From a bacterium (GTDB lineage Bacteria; Bacteroidota; Ignavibacteria; SZUA-365), in the NCBI GenBank assembly GCA_020444325.1, contig JAHLLD010000010.1, positions 62,001-126,000 of the forward strand: a DNA stretch of 64,000 bases. The letters run 5' to 3'. The position numbers were made by a program, and so were the translations under genes. The notes below the pieces were generated by a model. The model searched no databases, had not been told where the DNA came from, and was given only the letters and a program-made list of their open reading frames with translations. Shown in pieces: positions 61,746 through 64,000 of this stretch; positions within the stretch are counted from its first letter, which is position 1, and each line of letters starts with the position of its first letter.

Positions 61746-62099
61746 TCAACGGTCGAGGGGTTTCTGCCAGCCCAGGAGGCCGCTGGCCAGATTGTAGACG
61801 TCCTCGAAGCCCATCTGCTTCATCATGTTTCCGGCATGGTAGCTGCGATTGCCACTGCGGCAGTAAAGCAGAACCTTGCTCTCTCGTGACAGCTCACCGA
61901 TGGCATCGCGGAACCGCGGATCCATCATATCGAGGTTGCGCGAACCGGGAATGTGTCCCATCTGGAACTCTCCCGCGGTACGCACGTCAAGGATGACGGC
62001 ATCGGGATGTTCTTCCATCAGCTGAGCAAATTCCTCGGAACCAATGTTCGCGACGGATGTTTTTCCACCCCGCAAGGCGGAGAATATATCATTAAACAT
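61746..62099 (-). CDS. Single-domain rhodanese
   Basis: The 117 residues form one rhodanese domain: VILDVRTAGEFQMGHIPGSRNL and the active Cys80 in LLYCRSGNRS. It transfers sulfane sulfur between thiols. It lies between the TauE/SafE and MBL-rhodanese genes and probably supplies or accepts persulfide for the latter. No signal peptide. Confidence 0.92.
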   Translation of the reverse strand: MFNDIFSALRGGKTSVANIGSEEFAQLMEEHPDAVILDVRTAGEFQMGHIPGSRNLDMMDPRFRDAIGELSRESKVLLYCRSGNRSYHAGNMMKQMGFEDVYNLASGLLGWQKPLDR

Positions 62100-62117
62100 G
62101 GGGTATGTCCGTTAGTG

Positions 62118-62921
62118 TTACAGTGTATTGAAAACCAGTTCTCTTCCGATGATATAGACGCCCATCGCCAGCGTGAACCATCCGAATGCGGGTCTTAGCC
62201 GCGCACCGGAGATATAGCGTGCCAGCCAGCTGCCGGCCACGATACCACCAATGGCGAATACGGAAAACGTTCCGAGAAATCCCCAGTCGATGGACATGGT
62301 CATCATGTCCCCGGTGAAGCCGAGAAGGGAATTCGTTGCGATAATCAGCAGCGATGTGCCGACCGTGAGTTTCATGGGCAATCGTGCAAGGATCACCAGT
62401 GCGGGGATGATCAGGAAACCACCGCCGGCCCCGACGAGCCCGGTAAGCGTGCCGACGACGATACCTTCCACAAAAATCATCGGGTAGTTGAATTCTATTT
62501 CCGAGTCCTCCTCAGCACCTTTCCGCTTGCGAATCATGCTGACCGAAGCGGCGAGCATGAGCAGCGCAAAGAGAAGCATGAGGGCAAGGTCACGGCTGAC
62601 CACGAATCCGCCCAGGCTGAACAGTTGTTCAGGAAGCGCAGGGACGATCACGGTTCGCGCGGTGAATACGGCGATGAAGGCCGGGATGCCGAAGACGGCC
62701 GCGGTGCGGAAACTGACAAGACCTTTCCGCATGTATGCCACGGCCCCGACGAGCGAAGTCAGACCGACAATGAACAGCGAATATGCCGTGGCGGGTACGG
62801 GCGCTACACCCAGGAGGTAGACAAGGGATGGGACGGTGAGAATGGATCCGCCACCTCCAATCAGCCCCAGTGTCAGTCCGATCACAACAGCTGCGAGAAA
62901 TCCGAATAATTCTGTCATCAC
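62118..62921 (-). CDS. Sulfite exporter TauE/SafE family permease
   Basis: The 267 residues have about eight membrane helices and the family motifs LGLIGGGGSILTVP near the start and GLVGAGGGFLIIPALV in the second half, marking the internal repeat. Members export sulfite, sulfoacetate or related anions. With persulfide dioxygenase making sulfite in the same operon, sulfite export is the likely job. Confidence 0.9.
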   Translation of the reverse strand: MMTELFGFLAAVVIGLTLGLIGGGGSILTVPSLVYLLGVAPVPATAYSLFIVGLTSLVGAVAYMRKGLVSFRTAAVFGIPAFIAVFTARTVIVPALPEQLFSLGGFVVSRDLALMLLFALLMLAASVSMIRKRKGAEEDSEIEFNYPMIFVEGIVVGTLTGLVGAGGGFLIIPALVILARLPMKLTVGTSLLIIATNSLLGFTGDMMTMSIDWGFLGTFSVFAIGGIVAGSWLARYISGARLRPAFGWFTLAMGVYIIGRELVFNTL

Positions 62922-62928
62922 CTTTCCC

Positions 62929-63234
62929 CTATACCACGCAGCAGTCTTTGACGCAATGCACGATTTCCGTCAGCCGCGGATGCCGGAGGAAATAGAAAAC
63001 ATGTTTCCCGCTGCGCTCCTGGCTGAGGACACCGCGATCGCGTAAAATGGCAAGGTGATGCGACGCCACAGCCTGCTCGAGTTCGAGCTGCTCAAAAATC
63101 TCGGTGACATTCCGGCGCACACCATTGTCCAGAAGCTCGACGATGGCCAGTCGCACGGGATGTGAGACCGCCTTGAGCATGCCGGCTGCCTCCTCCATGA
63201 CCTCCTGTTCCGTTTTCTCTACTATTGCAGTCAT
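62929..63234 (-). CDS. ArsR-family repressor with C-terminal cysteines
   Basis: The 101 residues are a winged-helix ArsR repressor: AVSHPVRLAIVELL, the recognition helix in EQAVASHHLAILRDRGVL, then KHVFYFLRHPRL. Three cysteines lie at the end (Cys94, Cys98, Cys99 in HCVKDCC). It leads the TauE-rhodanese-MBL operon, as BigR/SqrR persulfide sensors do, but lacks the cysteine in the helix before the recognition helix that those sensors use, so its sensing must differ. The ATG at 63234 has no ribosome binding site. A palindrome over the promoter is its probable operator. Confidence 0.88.
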   Translation of the reverse strand: MTAIVEKTEQEVMEEAAGMLKAVSHPVRLAIVELLDNGVRRNVTEIFEQLELEQAVASHHLAILRDRGVLSQERSGKHVFYFLRHPRLTEIVHCVKDCCVV

Positions 63235-63276
63235 TATATATCGTCACATATAGATATTTACATGTTTCGATATATA
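63235..63276. promoter_or_regulatory. Candidate operator of the ArsR-type regulator
   Basis: Perfect nine-base inverted arms TATATATCG (63235-63243) and CGATATATA (63268-63276) are 24 bases apart. The right arm covers the downstream promoter box and the left arm touches the arsR start. Bound repressor would block initiation. Confidence 0.6.
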
Positions 63277-63298
63277 ACAGCGTGCGGCGTTCGACAAG
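63267..63298 (-). promoter_or_regulatory. Promoter of the arsR-tauE-rhodanese operon
   Basis: On the minus strand CTTG (63295-63298) is followed after exactly 20 bases by TATATCGA (63267-63274). The box overlaps the right operator arm. The leader would be about 25 bases. Confidence 0.5.
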
Positions 63299-63415
63299 TT
63301 CCCTATTTCAGAAAAAATATCTTTTTTCCGAAATACTGGAATTTCAGGAGGGAACGGACCGGGACAGATCCATCAGCAAGGCGGATTTACGCTTTCAGCG
63401 AAGTGGATGATAGGA

Positions 63416-64000
63416 TCAGCGGAGCGATGAAATTTCCTCGACTGCGGCGGGATTGACCAGGCTGGAGATATCTCCCGGGTCAAGGCCGAGATACGCACTG
63501 CGGGCAATGCGTCGCATGATTTTCCCGTTGCGGGTTTTGGGAATGTCGGAGATGAAGAGAATTGTGCGCGGCGCCAGTGGTTTTCCCATCGCATCGACAA
63601 CAGCTTCACGCAGCGTTGCGACAAGAGCATCCGAGGCGGCGTGTCCGGGATTGAGGACGCAGAAGCAGACGACTTCATTTCCTTTCACTTCATGAGGGAC
63701 GGCGATGGCGGCCGCCTCATTGACTGCCGGATGCTCAACCAGGATGCTTTCCAGTTCCGCTGGACCCACCCTCTTCCCTGCAACTTTAATCGTATCGTCA
63801 CTGCGGCCAAGGATGTACCACAGTCCATCCTCGTCAATCGCGGCGAAGTCGCCGTGTACCCAGACATTCTCCCAGCGAGACCAGTAGGTATCGAGGTACC
63901 GCTCCCTGTCGCGCCAGAACCCACGCGTCATGCCAATCCAGGGAGCAGTGATGACCAGCTCGCCGACGGCGTTCCGCACCGGCTTGCCAGTTTCATCGTA
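63416..64000 (-). CDS. Acetyl-CoA synthetase-like AMP-forming ligase, C-terminal part
   Basis: The reading frame is open to the window edge on the minus strand, giving 194 visible residues. They match the end of the acetyl-CoA synthetase family: [19 protein letters not shown], the hinge [21 protein letters not shown], and the C-terminal [11 protein letters not shown] with the lysine that is acetylated in Acs. The adenylation core is missing. It may be acetate or propionate-CoA ligase. It does not share a transcript with the arsR operon, since both read leftward and a promoter lies between. Confidence 0.88.
   Translation of the reverse strand, partial: YDETGKPVRNAVGELVITAPWIGMTRGFWRDRERYLDTYWSRWENVWVHGDFAAIDEDGLWYILGRSDDTIKVAGKRVGPAELESILVEHPAVNEAAAIAVPHEVKGNEVVCFCVLNPGHAASDALVATLREAVVDAMGKPLAPRTILFISDIPKTRNGKIMRRIARSAYLGLDPGDISSLVNPAAVEEISSLR

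Overview
The window reads as a chromosomal segment of a Gram-negative bacterium of the Bacteroidota/Chlorobiota (FCB) superphylum, most like the Chlorobi-Ignavibacteria-Kapabacteria side. The evidence is an LpxC-FabZ fusion, a fused E1 alpha/beta 2-oxoacid dehydrogenase, a fused homocysteine methyltransferase/MTHFR, DUF4905- and DUF5683-like proteins, a Bacteroidota-style histidine kinase, and a repeated promoter architecture NTTG-N19/20-TAnnTTT that resembles the Bacteroidota sigma-A promoter. Lipid A, Kdo and heptosyltransferase-type genes show an LPS outer membrane. No rRNA, tRNA, CRISPR array, transposase or prophage was seen. Coding density is high and most genes sit in tight operons.

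Layout. 1-4.5 kb: leucyl aminopeptidase (partial), a probable tetrahydrobiopterin operon (DUF3501, PTPS, FolE, two SDRs), peroxiredoxin and dodecin. 4.6-11.7 kb: glucan phosphorylase, then a transglycosylase with seven LysM domains followed by an LCP-like protein. 11.9-18.4 kb: four glycosyltransferases on the minus strand, divergent from Kdo transferase WaaA. 18.4-19.7 kb: repeat-rich stretch around mazG. 19.8-29.1 kb: FtsX, a methyltransferase, uridine kinase, a diheme cytochrome, then a plus-strand run DUF4905-YjbQ-KdsD-MetH/MTHFR and DivIC-like/ROK kinase. 29.2-35 kb: polyphosphate kinase and the LpxC/FabZ-LpxA-Gfo/Idh operon. 35-37.1 kb: a second repeat-rich stretch holding DnaJ-domain, RsmE and four-helix-bundle genes.

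37.1-46.9 kb: BamA-like protein with a DUF5683-like partner; then yicC-gmk-rpoZ-coaBC-udg-dnaB; a glycosyltransferase and a sensor kinase. 47-52 kb: adenine deaminase, a GxxExxY gene bracketed by inverted repeats, and mutS. 52-58.4 kb: two small membrane proteins, fused E1, E2, a small membrane protein and lipoyl synthase, so the lipoate-dependent complex and its cofactor maturase lie together. 58.4-64 kb: SecG, a family 3 glycosidase, a persulfide/sulfide-type operon (ArsR, TauE/SafE, rhodanese, MBL-rhodanese) with a palindrome over its promoter, and the C-terminal part of an acetyl-CoA synthetase.

The most unusual content is not protein coding. Short degenerate tandem repeats of period 7 (ATCTGNN), 8 (GATGGAAA) and 9 (ACACGAAGA) lie in intergenic gaps, often ending within a few bases of stop codons. 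A palindromic family of about 68 bp (three copies) is embedded in them. Two small single-gene units, a four-helix-bundle gene and a GxxExxY gene, are each bracketed by inverted repeats and look like cassette-type minimal mobile elements.
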